From contig NZ_LAHO01000007.1 of NCBI RefSeq assembly GCF_000987775.1, forward strand, positions 62,001-126,000: a stretch of DNA of 64,000 nt, read 5' to 3'. The DNA is from Arsukibacterium ikkense. Its GTDB lineage: Bacteria > Pseudomonadota > Gammaproteobacteria > Enterobacterales > Alteromonadaceae. Positions 54,120 to 63,993 of the stretch are shown here, piece after piece. The notes beneath the pieces are model-generated. The model had not been told where the DNA came from and searched no databases. It saw only the letters and a program-made list of their open reading frames with translations. Position 1 is the first letter of the stretch. Each line of letters starts with the position of its first letter. The translations under genes and the position numbers were made by a program.

Positions 54120-55922
54120 ATGCGCGGTATGCGTAGCACAGCTAAACAACCTGAACCGCAAAAACGACCCGAGGCATTAAAGTTGGGCCAGACCGTGCGC
54201 ACGCTCTGGCCATATTTAATGGCGTTTAAAGGCCGGGTGTTGCTGGCAGTGCTGGCACTAATCGCCGCCAAGGGCGCAACCCTTTTGATGCCCTGGGCGT
54301 TAAAAGAGATTATTGACGCCCTGGATAGCAATGTTAGTGCGCTGCTTGTGTTGCCCGCTGCCTTACTACTCCTTTACGGCGGTCTGCGCTTTGCTTCGGT
54401 ATTTTTTGGTGAACTGCGCGATGCCCTGTTTGGCCGGGTAACCGAGCATGCTATGCGCCAGATTGGTTTAAAAGTATTTAAGCATCTGCATAGCCTGGAG
54501 CTGGCTTTTCATCTGGACCGGCAAACCGGCGGCATTAGTCGCGATATTGAGCGTGGCAGCAATGGCCTCAGCTTCTTACTGCGCTTTTTAATGTTTAACA
54601 TTGTGCCTACGCTGTTTGAAATTCTGGCCGTGGCCATTATTTTCAGCCTGTTATTTTCACCACTGTATGCCGTTATTACCGTGATAGCTGTCGGGCTGTA
54701 TATCTTTTTTACCGTGGCGGTCACCGAATGGCGCAATAAATTTATCCGTGAAGCTAATCAAGCCGACAACACCACCAACAGCCGGGCAGTCGATAGCCTG
54801 CTGAATTATGAAACGGTAAAATACTTTAATAATGAAGCCTATGAGGCGCGGATTTATGATGGTTTTCTCGCCAACTGGGAGCAAGCACGGCTGAAAAACC
54901 GGCTAAGCCTGCTGGCGCTTAACTCCGGCCAGGCATTGATCATTGCTGCTGCCATTACCAGCCTGATGTGGCTGGCTGCAGCAGAAGTAAGAGCCGGCAA
55001 TATCAGCCTGGGGCAGCTGGTGATGGTAAATGCCTATATGATCCAGCTGTTTTTACCACTGAATTTTTTAGGCTTTGTTTACCGGGAAATTCGCCGGGCG
55101 CTGACCGATTTAGAGAATATGCTCGGGCTGCTGAGCCGGAAACCAGCTATTGCTGATAACCCCAACGCCACTGTGCTAAATGTGCAACAAGGCACAGTGC
55201 AATTTCACCAGGTGCAGTTTGGCTATCAGCCCAACCGGCCCATTTTAAAGGGCCTCAGTTTTGAGGTGCCCGCCGGCAGTAAAGTGGCCATTGTCGGGGC
55301 CAGTGGCGCCGGCAAAAGCACCCTGGCTCGCTTGTTATATCGGTTTTACCCACTAAACAACGGCCGAATTACCGTCGATGGCCAGGATATCAGTAACGTT
55401 ACACTGGACAGTTTGCGCCAGGCTATCGCCATAGTGCCGCAAGACACGGTGCTGTTTAACAGCAGCATCCGTGACAATATTCAATACGGCAACCCAGACG
55501 CCAGTGCCACAGAAGTAGACCAGGCCATCAAACTGGCGCATCTTCGCAGTTTTATCGACAGTCTGCCGCAAGGCGATGCCACCCTGGTGGGCGAGCGCGG
55601 TTTAAAAGTGTCGGGCGGCGAGAAGCAACGCATTGCCATAGCGCGGGCTATTTTAAAAAAATCGCCCATTCTGGTGTTTGACGAAGCCACCTCAGCGCTG
55701 GATTCCAGTTCCGAGCAGGCCATTTTACACGCCATGCGCGAAGTGGCCCGCAACCACACCAGCCTGGTGATTGCCCACCGTTTATCGACCATTACCGATG
55801 CCGACAATATTATTGTACTTAAAGACGGTATGCTGGCCGAACAGGGGAATCATCAGCAACTGATTGCCCGCGAGGGTGAATACGCCAGAATGTGGCAATT
55901 ACAGCAACAACAGCAGACATGA
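54120..55922 (+). CDS. Atm1-like ABC exporter
   Basis: A 600-residue half-transporter with six membrane helices (residues about 35-320) fused to an ATPase domain. Walker A is GASGAGKST, the signature VSGGEKQRIAIARA, Walker B ILVFDEATSALD and the H-loop IAHRLSTI. Similarity in the membrane part (ETVKYFNNEAYEARIYDGFL) is to the Atm1/HMT family, which exports glutathione conjugates or metal-thiol compounds. It may form a homodimer. Substrate not known. Confidence 0.9.
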   Translation: MRGMRSTAKQPEPQKRPEALKLGQTVRTLWPYLMAFKGRVLLAVLALIAAKGATLLMPWALKEIIDALDSNVSALLVLPAALLLLYGGLRFASVFFGELRDALFGRVTEHAMRQIGLKVFKHLHSLELAFHLDRQTGGISRDIERGSNGLSFLLRFLMFNIVPTLFEILAVAIIFSLLFSPLYAVITVIAVGLYIFFTVAVTEWRNKFIREANQADNTTNSRAVDSLLNYETVKYFNNEAYEARIYDGFLANWEQARLKNRLSLLALNSGQALIIAAAITSLMWLAAAEVRAGNISLGQLVMVNAYMIQLFLPLNFLGFVYREIRRALTDLENMLGLLSRKPAIADNPNATVLNVQQGTVQFHQVQFGYQPNRPILKGLSFEVPAGSKVAIVGASGAGKSTLARLLYRFYPLNNGRITVDGQDISNVTLDSLRQAIAIVPQDTVLFNSSIRDNIQYGNPDASATEVDQAIKLAHLRSFIDSLPQGDATLVGERGLKVSGGEKQRIAIARAILKKSPILVFDEATSALDSSSEQAILHAMREVARNHTSLVIAHRLSTITDADNIIVLKDGMLAEQGNHQQLIAREGEYARMWQLQQQQQT

Positions 55923-55989
55923 GCCAGATCAACCCCTGAATGCTAAAAGCCGTCTATGCTTAAAGTGACGAGAAAAAAAGGGGTTCAGT

Positions 55990-56313
55990 ATGCCGCTACA
56001 ACAACTAAAACATAAATTATTAGTGCAAAAAATGCAGTTGGAACGCCAACTCAATGCAATTCATCATGATTTTCAACAGGGACGCAGCGCCGACTCGGCC
56101 GAGCAAGCAGCTGAGCGGGAAAACGAGCAGGTGTTAAACAGCCTGGAGCACAATGCAGCGACAGAGTTGCAACAAATCAATACCGCGCTGCAGCGGATGG
56201 AACATGGCGACTACCTGCACTGCAGTAAGTGTGGCGAAGACATTGGCATAGCGCGATTAAATGCAGTGCCCTTCACCACGTTATGTATCAGCTGTGCCAA
56301 TACGCCGGTATAG
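55990..56313 (+). CDS. DksA/TraR-family zinc-finger protein
   Basis: A 107-residue protein with an N-terminal coiled coil (residues about 1-70) and a four-Cys zinc finger (CSKCGEDIGIARLNAVPF then CISCA). The coiled-coil tip has DSAEQAAEREN instead of the D-x-x-D-x-A of DksA, as in the YbiI/TraR-like subgroup, so RNA polymerase binding in the secondary channel is possible but ppGpp co-action is not assured. It follows the ABC gene by 67 bases. Confidence 0.85.
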   Translation: MPLQQLKHKLLVQKMQLERQLNAIHHDFQQGRSADSAEQAAERENEQVLNSLEHNAATELQQINTALQRMEHGDYLHCSKCGEDIGIARLNAVPFTTLCISCANTPV

Positions 56314-56343
56314 CTCCACACTGGTATAGCGCCGTTAGCTAAA

Positions 56344-57084
56344 TTAGTTATCTAACTGCCAGCGCTGTCTAATTTGGGTCAGGGTACCGTTTTGTTGCAA
56401 GGTAGCAAACGCCTGGCGATAGCGTTCGCGCAGCCCGCTGTCAGACTTAAGGTTAAATGCGACGCACAGCGGGTGATTCAGCTCTGGCAGCTTAAAAACT
56501 TTTGTTAGTTGGTTTACATCGTAACCAAGCCTTTCTGCCCTGTTCAGCAGTGATTTTTCGACACTGATCACCAAATCAACCCGCTGTTTGTATAACATAT
56601 CTAACGCATATTCAGGGGTAGCCGTTCGCATCAGCCGGCTCAGTCCCTGCGCCGTTAAATACTGATCAGGGTTTGACTTTATACTGACCGCAATATGATA
56701 TCGCCGTAAATCATCAAGTGTGTGCAGCGGTTGTTTAATGTTGTCCTGCAGCGCCCAGAAATATAACTCTTCGTTATCCAGGGTGGCCACACAATCAAAC
56801 AGCTCAGCACGCTCCGGGCTATACGCCATGGAGTAGATAAGCACGTTATTATTATTTGCGGCTTCGTAAAAGCTGCGGCCCCAGGGGTTTACCTCAATTT
56901 GTGGCGTATCACCGGTTAAAGCAAACAACGCCAGCACGACTTCAGTGGCATAACCGCCCAAACTACCATCGGTTTGCTGCAGCTGATAGTAACTTCGGTA
57001 TTCTGTTACCACTCTAATACTATTTGCCTGTAACGCCAGGCAGGGCAGTAACACCAGCAACGACAGCACCCTGTACTTGCACAT
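56344..57084 (-). CDS. Periplasmic solute-binding protein (SBP family 3)
   Basis: A 246-residue periplasmic protein with a signal peptide (MCKYRVLSLLVLLPCLAL) and the two-lobed amino-acid-type binding fold (YATEVVLALFALTGDTPQIE and YKQRVDLVISVEKSL). No ABC permease genes are nearby, as is usual for these orphan binding proteins of Alteromonadales, which resemble the sensor domains of the cyclase at 38148. ATG at 57084 is chosen, because the frame upstream begins only with TTG. Confidence 0.82.
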   Translation of the reverse strand: MCKYRVLSLLVLLPCLALQANSIRVVTEYRSYYQLQQTDGSLGGYATEVVLALFALTGDTPQIEVNPWGRSFYEAANNNNVLIYSMAYSPERAELFDCVATLDNEELYFWALQDNIKQPLHTLDDLRRYHIAVSIKSNPDQYLTAQGLSRLMRTATPEYALDMLYKQRVDLVISVEKSLLNRAERLGYDVNQLTKVFKLPELNHPLCVAFNLKSDSGLRERYRQAFATLQQNGTLTQIRQRWQLDN

Positions 57085-57118
57085 AACTCTATCCAAACAA
57101 CTGAATTCACGTCTAAGC

Positions 57119-58018
57119 TTAGCTTAAATGCAGCCTAAAGAAATCAATGGTACGCTGCCAGGCCAGTTCGGCAGTTTCTTTGTTGTAGCGGGCAGTGGAA
57201 TCGTTATGAAAACCGTGATGCGAATCCGGGTAACGGTGCATCTGGTATGGCACCTGATGCTGTGTCATCAAGGCTTCAGCTGCCGGCCACATCTCATTTA
57301 CCCGGGTATCCAGCTCGCCTAACTGCACCAGTAACGGTGCTTTAATATTGGCAATTTTATCTGCTGGCGGTGGCGAGCCATAAAATGGCACGCCGGCATC
57401 CACCAGCTCAGGTAACTCGGCCGCCAGCAAACCGGTCATAGCACCGCCAAAGCAAAAGCCGACCACCCCTAACTTGCCACTCCCTGCCTCCAGTTGTTTT
57501 AACCAACGGGTTGCAGCTTTTAAATCGGCAATAATTTTCTGGCTATCCATACTACGTTGCATTTGCCGGCCTTCGTCATCATTGCCCGGGTAGCCGCCTA
57601 ACGGCCACAGTGCATCAGGGGCAAAGGCAATAAAGCCGGCTTTAGCCAGACGGCGCGCTACATCTTCAATATAGGGGTTTAAACCGCGGTTCTCGTGGAT
57701 CACCAGTACCACAGGTAACCTGGCTTCAGCCTTAGCTGGCATCACCAGATAGCCGCGCCCTTCACCATGCCCTTCTGGCGCGGGGAACGTCTGGTAGCGG
57801 GCAGTAATGTCAGGGTCGTTAAAGGAAATCTGTGCCGCCAGAGCATAATTGGGCATTAAGCCGCCCAGAATAGTTGCTGCAGTAGCGGTACCTGCTGCCA
57901 GCCCGGCAATGGCGGTTAGAAAATCACGACGGTTTAACATACCATGGGCATACTTATCGTATAGCTCGTAAGCCTTGGCTGGAATAGCAACAGGTGCAGC
58001 TGTTTTACGCTTGGTCAT
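57119..58018 (-). CDS. Tat-exported dienelactone hydrolase family protein
   Basis: A 299-residue alpha/beta hydrolase. Residues about 25-60 contain a twin-arginine signal, LNRRDFLTAIAGLAAG, after an unusually long N-region. The nucleophile is Cys in VVGFCFGGAMTG; Asp in LGELDTRVNEMW and His in DSHHGFHND complete the triad of dienelactone hydrolases. Related proteins act on cyclic esters; the substrate here is unknown. Confidence 0.9.
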   Translation of the reverse strand: MTKRKTAAPVAIPAKAYELYDKYAHGMLNRRDFLTAIAGLAAGTATAATILGGLMPNYALAAQISFNDPDITARYQTFPAPEGHGEGRGYLVMPAKAEARLPVVLVIHENRGLNPYIEDVARRLAKAGFIAFAPDALWPLGGYPGNDDEGRQMQRSMDSQKIIADLKAATRWLKQLEAGSGKLGVVGFCFGGAMTGLLAAELPELVDAGVPFYGSPPPADKIANIKAPLLVQLGELDTRVNEMWPAAEALMTQHQVPYQMHRYPDSHHGFHNDSTARYNKETAELAWQRTIDFFRLHLS

Positions 58019-58207
58019 CAGTTATGTTTCCCGGGGCAGCAGTGGCAGAAAAAGCCAGCAAAAAATGTCTGACAAGTCGTACGCTGATAATTTACACAGG
58101 GTTTAGTATAACGGCTAAAAAAATAGTTCGCTTAATCAGTTTGGGCCAATGGCAAAGTACATTGCAACTGATATGCTAACTAACACAAACCCAGATGGAA
58201 TAAGCTT

Positions 58208-59173
58208 ATGTTACTGGCGGTGTTAGCATTAATTTTCGGCCTGGCTTTACTGGTCTGGAGCGCCGATCGCTTTGTTGATGGCGCCGCGGCTGCAGCCCGC
58301 TTTGCTGGTATGCCACCTCTGCTGATTGGTATGCTGGTAGTGGGGTTTGGTACCTCAGCCCCGGAAATGGTGGTATCAGCCATGGCCGCCGCTGATGGTA
58401 ACCCGGCGTTGGCACTGGGTAATGCTTACGGCTCTAACATTACCAATATTGCCCTGATTATTGGCTTGGTGGCCTTGCTCAGCCCGATTAATGTCCACTC
58501 GCAAGTTATTAAAAAAGAGCTCCCCTTATTACTGGCCATTACTTTGTTTGCCGGCTGGCAGCTGTTTGATCATCAGCTCAGCCGGTTCGATGCCTGGTGC
58601 TTACTTGCTGTGTTTGCCGCGGTAATGGCCTGGTCAGTCTGGCAGGGCATGCGCAACCCACAAGATGCGCTGGCAGCTGATGTCGACACCGAACTAAGCA
58701 GCAACAGCATGACCTTAAAACAAGCATTAATCTGGCTGCTGCTAGGCCTGGTATTGCTTATTATTGCTTCCCGTTTTTTGGTATATGGCGCTGTGTATAT
58801 TGCTCAGGGGCTGGGCGTCAGCGATTTAGTGATCGGCTTAACCGTGGTGGCTATTGGTACATCCTTGCCAGAGCTGGCCTCATCTTTAATGGCAATTAAA
58901 AAGGGCGAACACGATATTGCGCTGGGCAATATTATTGGCTCCAACCTGTTTAACACCCTGGCGGTAGTGGGTATTGCTGCCTTAATAGAGCCGATGGCCG
59001 TTGATGCAATTGTACTTAGTCGCGACTGGACCTTAATGTTTGGCTTAACCGTGGCGCTGTTAGTGCTGGGTATTGGTATTAAAAAGGCAGGCCGGATCAA
59101 CCGGCTGGAAGGCGCCCTGCTGCTGGCAATATTTTTTGGTTACACCGGCTATTTAATCAGTACGGCGTTCTAA
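58208..59173 (+). CDS. Calcium/sodium antiporter (CaCA family)
   Basis: A 321-residue integral membrane protein of the YrbG type with about ten helices in two inverted halves. Each half has an alpha-repeat: VGFGTSAPEMVVSAMAAADG with LGNAYGSNITN, and VAIGTSLPELASSLMAIKKG with LGNIIGSNLFNT, whose Glu and Asn bind the ion. It exports Ca2+ in exchange for Na+ or H+. Confidence 0.93.
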   Translation: MLLAVLALIFGLALLVWSADRFVDGAAAAARFAGMPPLLIGMLVVGFGTSAPEMVVSAMAAADGNPALALGNAYGSNITNIALIIGLVALLSPINVHSQVIKKELPLLLAITLFAGWQLFDHQLSRFDAWCLLAVFAAVMAWSVWQGMRNPQDALAADVDTELSSNSMTLKQALIWLLLGLVLLIIASRFLVYGAVYIAQGLGVSDLVIGLTVVAIGTSLPELASSLMAIKKGEHDIALGNIIGSNLFNTLAVVGIAALIEPMAVDAIVLSRDWTLMFGLTVALLVLGIGIKKAGRINRLEGALLLAIFFGYTGYLISTAF

Positions 59174-59324
59174 CACCGCCTCACCTATCTCTGTGCGGCT
59201 TTTGTATTACATTAGTCGCACAGAAAACTCTGCTTACAGTTTTTTGGCGAAGGATGCCACTACCTGTGCTATTACTTAACACCGTTAGTACCTATAAATC
59301 AAAATAACAATCCAGGGGACATTC

Positions 59325-62300
59325 ATGTTTAAACCCAAACAACTGGCTTTGCTGTGCTGCGTTGGCCTCGGGCTATCCAGCTTAGCCGTTAACGCTACCA
59401 GTGGCACCCGCCTGCTGCAACAGCCCGACATTTCTGCCAACCATCTGGCTTTTGTCTACGGCGGTGATATCTGGTTAACCGACCGCAACGGCCAAAACCC
59501 GCGCCAGCTTACCAGCCACCCGGCCAGCGAATTTGCGCCAAAATTCTCACCCGACGGCAACTGGCTGGCCTTTTCCGCCAGCTATGACAACAACACTGAT
59601 GTGTATGTGATGCCAGTCACAGGCGGCCCCGCTACCCGGCTAACCTTTCACCCGGGCGCCGACACCGTCAATGGCTGGAGCCCGGACGGCAAAAGCGTGC
59701 TGTTTGCCTCAAACCGGGAAATTGCTAATAGCCGCAGTAACCAGTTGTATCAAATCAGTATTGACGGCGGCTACCCCAGCAAATTAATGGAAGCGGTGGC
59801 ATTTGAAGGCGATTTATCCGCCGATGGTAAAAAGCTGGCGTACCGGCCCAATAATATGGCGTACAGCGGTGCCAGCGGCTGGCGCTTACACCGGGGAGGC
59901 AGCACGCCACCAGTATGGATTATCGATTTAGAAAAGCAGCAACTGGAGAAAATCCCCCACCCTAATGCCAATGAATTTAACCCGTTCTGGCTGGGTGACA
60001 CGGTGTATTTTCTCTCTGATCGGGATAACACTGCAGTAAACCTGTTTCGCTACAGTGATAAACAGGTTAGCCAGCTTACGAACAATACTGACTGGGACTT
60101 ACGCAGTGCTGCCGGCCATGGCAACAGCATTGTCTATGAAGCGGGTGGTTTTTTGCATCAGTTTGACGTTAGCAGCGGCCAGAGTAAGCCGATCACAATT
60201 AACATCACAACGCAGTCAGCCCAGCAAAGACCGCAATGGAAAGATGCCAGTAAAACCCTGACCAGTGCCCGCTTATCCACGACCGGCCAGCGGGTGGTTG
60301 TCAGTGCCCGCGGCGACATTTTCACCGTACCGGTAAAAGATGGCACTACCCGCAACCTGACCCAAAGCAGCGGCGTGCGGGAATTTGACGGCTTGTGGAG
60401 CCCGGATGGCAGCAAAGTGGCTTATATTTCTGATGCTGGCAATAAGCATCAGTTGGTATTACAAAGCCAGGACGGTTTGAGCCAGCCAGAGGTATTTGCC
60501 TTAGCCGACAGCGGTTATTTTAACCTGCTAAGCTTTTCGCCCGACGGCAATGTTATTGCTTATCACGATAACCACTTAAACCTGTATGCATTTAATTTAA
60601 AAACCAAGCGCAGCCAGCAGCTCGATACATCAGAGCGACGCACGCAGTTTAATGTATCATTCTCACCCGACAGCCGTTATCTGGCCTATACGGTATCTGG
60701 CGCTAACTATTTCAGCCAGATTAAGTTGTTTGATTTTCAGAGCAACAAAACCAGCCTGATCACCGATGGCATGAGTGAGGCAGACAACCCGGTGTTTACT
60801 CAGGATTACCTGTACTTCACCGCTTCGGTGAATACCGGCCCGTCACAAGTTGGCCTGGATTTATCCACCCGCGAGCGGCCGGTACGTAAAGCCATTTATG
60901 CTTATGTGCTGGCCAGCGATGGTAAATCACCGCTGTTACCGAAAAGCGGTGATGAACCCGCTAAACCCGCAGCGAGCAAAGACGATAAAAAAGCCAAAGA
61001 CGAGGTAAAACCGGCAGTTAAAGCAGTTAAGCTGGATTTAACTGGCTTGCAAAACCGCATTGTCGCCCTTCCCATCGCCGAGCGTAACTACGATAATTTA
61101 AGTGTCGCCGACGACGGCGCGCTGTTTTATCTGGAGCGCAACCAGCCCGGCAGCAGCAATGAGCTACCCGGTAGCGATGGCCGCAATAGCGCTACCTTAT
61201 ACCGTTTTGATTTTGAAGAGAAAAAGGCCGAAAGCGTTAAGCAGGATATTGCCAGTTATAACCTGAGCAGCGATGGCAAAAAGCTGTTGCTGATTAGCAT
61301 GCCGAATAAGCTGGAAGTTGGCGACGCCAAAGCCAAGCCGGATGCCAAAGCAGTGGCACTGGCCGACGTACGCAGCTTTGTTAACCCCAGCGAAGAGTGG
61401 CAGCAAATATTTAATGATGCCTGGCGGATGCAGCAAGAGTATTTCTACGATGCCAAGATGCACGGCATTAACTGGCAGGCTGTGTATGACAAATACCAGC
61501 CGATGCTAAAGCATGTGCAGCGCCGGGAAGATTTAAACGACGTGCTGGTGCAAATGATTGCTGAATTGCAGGTGGGTCATAACCGGATTGGCGGTGGCGA
61601 TGTGCATCAGGAAGCCGCCAGTAAAGTGGGCCTGCTGGGCGCTGATTTTGTGATTAACAACGGCAAGTACCAGTTTAAAACGGTGTATCAGGGCGATCGC
61701 TGGAGCCCGTTCTTAAAGGCACCGCTAAATGTACCCGGCGCCAGTGCTAAAGCCGGCGATTATTTGCTGGCCATTAATGGCCAGGATCTGAATGCCAGTG
61801 ACAACATTTTTGCTCTGCTGGATAACACCCAGGGCAAGCAGGTAGTGCTGAGCATTAGCGACGACGCCCGCGGCAAAAACCGTCGTAATATTACGGTAGA
61901 GCCGGTAGCCAACGACAGCCAGCTGCGCTTATGGCACTGGGTAGAGCAAAACCGTAAGCTGGTTAACGACAAAACTGCTGGCAAAGTAGCCTATGTTTAC
62001 CTGCCCAATACTGCAGACGGTGGTTTTTACTTCTTTAACCGCATGTTCTTTGCCCAGACCGATAAACCGGCGGTTATTCTGGATGAACGTAAAAACGGTG
62101 GCGGCCAGGCCGCGAACTATATTACCGAAATTCTCGGCCGGCCGTTTTTATCCGGCTGGAAAGACCGCGATGGCCTGGTGTTTACCACCCCTGGCGCAGG
62201 CATTTATGGCCCGAAAACCATGCTGATTGATCAGGACGCCGGTTCAGGCGGCGATTTCCTGCCCTGGTCATTTATGCGGTTGGGTTTAGGTAAAACCATT

Positions 62301-62591
62301 GGCACCCGCACCTGGGGTGGCCTGATTGGTATTTCAACCAACCCGCCAATGATCGATGGTGGTTTTCACGTAGTGCCGTTTTTCCGCTTCTATACGCCAG
62401 ATGGCGAATGGCGGGTAGAAAACGAAGGCGTGGCGCCGGATATTGAAGTAGAACTGGACCCGATAGCGGTTAATAAAGGCATTGATGTGCAGTTAGAGCG
62501 CGCTATTGAGCACACGCTAAACGAGCTGAAAGCCAACCCGCCAAAAGACCACAGCCAGGCCCCGGCCATGCCGACCAGGCTGGGTTTGTAA
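59325..62591 (+). CDS. Tricorn-like S41 protease
   Basis: A 1088-residue secreted or periplasmic protease. A signal peptide (ending near residue 25) is followed by two beta-propellers (residues about 30-340 and 340-680; blades such as FSPDGNWLAFSASYDN and FSPDGNVIAYHDN), a Lys-rich low-complexity linker near residue 545-565, a core domain, a PDZ domain (about 780-860) and an S41 catalytic domain with the nucleophile in DQDAGSGGDFLPW near residue 975. It degrades peptides. Length and layout match tricorn homologues. Confidence 0.93.
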   Translation: MFKPKQLALLCCVGLGLSSLAVNATSGTRLLQQPDISANHLAFVYGGDIWLTDRNGQNPRQLTSHPASEFAPKFSPDGNWLAFSASYDNNTDVYVMPVTGGPATRLTFHPGADTVNGWSPDGKSVLFASNREIANSRSNQLYQISIDGGYPSKLMEAVAFEGDLSADGKKLAYRPNNMAYSGASGWRLHRGGSTPPVWIIDLEKQQLEKIPHPNANEFNPFWLGDTVYFLSDRDNTAVNLFRYSDKQVSQLTNNTDWDLRSAAGHGNSIVYEAGGFLHQFDVSSGQSKPITINITTQSAQQRPQWKDASKTLTSARLSTTGQRVVVSARGDIFTVPVKDGTTRNLTQSSGVREFDGLWSPDGSKVAYISDAGNKHQLVLQSQDGLSQPEVFALADSGYFNLLSFSPDGNVIAYHDNHLNLYAFNLKTKRSQQLDTSERRTQFNVSFSPDSRYLAYTVSGANYFSQIKLFDFQSNKTSLITDGMSEADNPVFTQDYLYFTASVNTGPSQVGLDLSTRERPVRKAIYAYVLASDGKSPLLPKSGDEPAKPAASKDDKKAKDEVKPAVKAVKLDLTGLQNRIVALPIAERNYDNLSVADDGALFYLERNQPGSSNELPGSDGRNSATLYRFDFEEKKAESVKQDIASYNLSSDGKKLLLISMPNKLEVGDAKAKPDAKAVALADVRSFVNPSEEWQQIFNDAWRMQQEYFYDAKMHGINWQAVYDKYQPMLKHVQRREDLNDVLVQMIAELQVGHNRIGGGDVHQEAASKVGLLGADFVINNGKYQFKTVYQGDRWSPFLKAPLNVPGASAKAGDYLLAINGQDLNASDNIFALLDNTQGKQVVLSISDDARGKNRRNITVEPVANDSQLRLWHWVEQNRKLVNDKTAGKVAYVYLPNTADGGFYFFNRMFFAQTDKPAVILDERKNGGGQAANYITEILGRPFLSGWKDRDGLVFTTPGAGIYGPKTMLIDQDAGSGGDFLPWSFMRLGLGKTIGTRTWGGLIGISTNPPMIDGGFHVVPFFRFYTPDGEWRVENEGVAPDIEVELDPIAVNKGIDVQLERAIEHTLNELKANPPKDHSQAPAMPTRLGL

Positions 62592-62608
62592 TACTCACTA
62601 TGTCATGC

Positions 62609-62636
62609 AAAACCGCTGCTTTGCAGCGGTTTTTTT
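62609..62636 (+). terminator. Terminator after the tricorn-like gene
   Basis: AACCGCTGC at 62611-62619 and GCAGCGGTT at 62623-62631 pair around TTT, followed by a T run. The 290 bases after it, up to 62926, show no gene. Confidence 0.9.
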
Positions 62637-62926
62637 ATGCTGGAATCTTCAACAATATAAAGGCGCAACGGCGAACACCTTAGACCGAGTTCACCGCAAT
62701 TAGCTGTCAGAGTCCTTTACATAGTTCACGCTTCCCCCACAAACTAAAGTAGTAACTACTTGTATAAAAACCTTATTATTATTCTGGTTTAAAAATTGCT
62801 TAGTTATTAACCACCTGCCCCCCAATAAAAAAGTCATCGTTAATAAGTAAGCCCCTTATCTGTTGCTGTCATTAAGCCGTCGGCATCTAAAGCACTCATG
62901 TTTTATAGGTTTATTAAGGAATAGCT

Positions 62927-63934
62927 ATGTCCAGAACACTAAAACTGCTTACCCTGCCCTTGTTAGCCTTGTTTTTGTTTGCCCAGTTTGCCGAGGCAAC
63001 GCTTATCAGGTCAGGAGGCAGAGGCGATTTAAGCCTTAATTATTCACAGGCTTTTTACTATGTCGATAACCAGTATTTAAATGAAGTAGGGATTATTGAA
63101 TCGGCCTTTAATTTTGACAGCCCCTTTGCGGCGAACAGCATTATGCGGGCCGTTGGCGGTGGTGGTAGGGGTTTGGGTGCCGTGCCCAACGACTGTATTA
63201 AAGGCTATACCCAGGACGATGTAGATAATTTAGAACAAGAAATTGATTATTGGCGAACCGAATTAAGTTATGAACGGATTACTGAAGCGCAATTTGATGC
63301 TGAGGTGGCGGCGTTAGAATTAGCAATATACGGTGAGCCTTGTGTCTGGGAGTTTACTCAGGGTGATGCGCTTTCGATGTTTGGCTTTTTCAGCCTGTAT
63401 TTTGACACGCCAGATGTCAGCTACAACGTTAACTGGTTAATTGATGGCGTTTCCCTGCCCGGTGCTATTAATACTGCAGGTAATCTGATTACCCCCGATG
63501 GCACCATTAACAACGGCTGGGTCACCTTAAATACTCCACCTACCATGGCTTTTGAACCGGGTGATTATATGGCTTATGTTTCTGTCGGCTTATCTTCCAG
63601 CCAGGGTCAGTTTTTCTGGACCAGCACCCAGCCAGGCAACGAAATAGTATTTGAACAAAAATGCATTGTAAAACCAAACCCTGACTTCGACCCGGACAAT
63701 CCTGATGATGGCATTGATGAGTTTATTGAAGTCTGTGGCTATACCAATGTTTACAGAAACGATTCAGAAGTGAATGACCCGACGATGTCGTTCTTCTCTC
63801 ATGGTGAAATACTGCGTATTCTGCCAGCTAGTGACGGCCCGGTTACCCCGGTTAATGCTCCGGCGTCTATTGCGCTGTTTTTAGCAGGCTTATTCACTAT
63901 GGGCTTAAGAAGACAACGTAAAACCCAAAGCTAA
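62927..63934 (+). CDS. Secreted protein with PEP-CTERM-like sorting signal
   Basis: A 335-residue secreted protein. A signal peptide (ending QFAEA) leads; the C-terminus has the tripartite sorting signal: VNAPAS, a hydrophobic stretch and a basic end GLRRQRK. This is a variant of PEP-CTERM, where VPEP is replaced by VNAPA, processed in exosortase-containing bacteria. The middle part is rich in Asp, Asn and Gly with repeated PDNPDDG-like loops and beta strands, of unknown fold. AAGGA lies 6 bases before the ATG. No exosortase gene is in the window. Confidence 0.75.
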   Translation: MSRTLKLLTLPLLALFLFAQFAEATLIRSGGRGDLSLNYSQAFYYVDNQYLNEVGIIESAFNFDSPFAANSIMRAVGGGGRGLGAVPNDCIKGYTQDDVDNLEQEIDYWRTELSYERITEAQFDAEVAALELAIYGEPCVWEFTQGDALSMFGFFSLYFDTPDVSYNVNWLIDGVSLPGAINTAGNLITPDGTINNGWVTLNTPPTMAFEPGDYMAYVSVGLSSSQGQFFWTSTQPGNEIVFEQKCIVKPNPDFDPDNPDDGIDEFIEVCGYTNVYRNDSEVNDPTMSFFSHGEILRILPASDGPVTPVNAPASIALFLAGLFTMGLRRQRKTQS

Positions 63935-63960
63935 TGTTTTTTAAACCCTGATATGAAAAA

Positions 63961-63993
63961 ACAAAACAGGTGAAAGCCTGTTTTGTTTTTTTG
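63961..63993 (+). terminator. Terminator at the right edge
   Basis: ACAAAACAGG at 63961-63970 and CCTGTTTTGT at 63977-63986 form a perfect 10-bp stem with a 6-base loop, followed by seven T. Confidence 0.9.
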
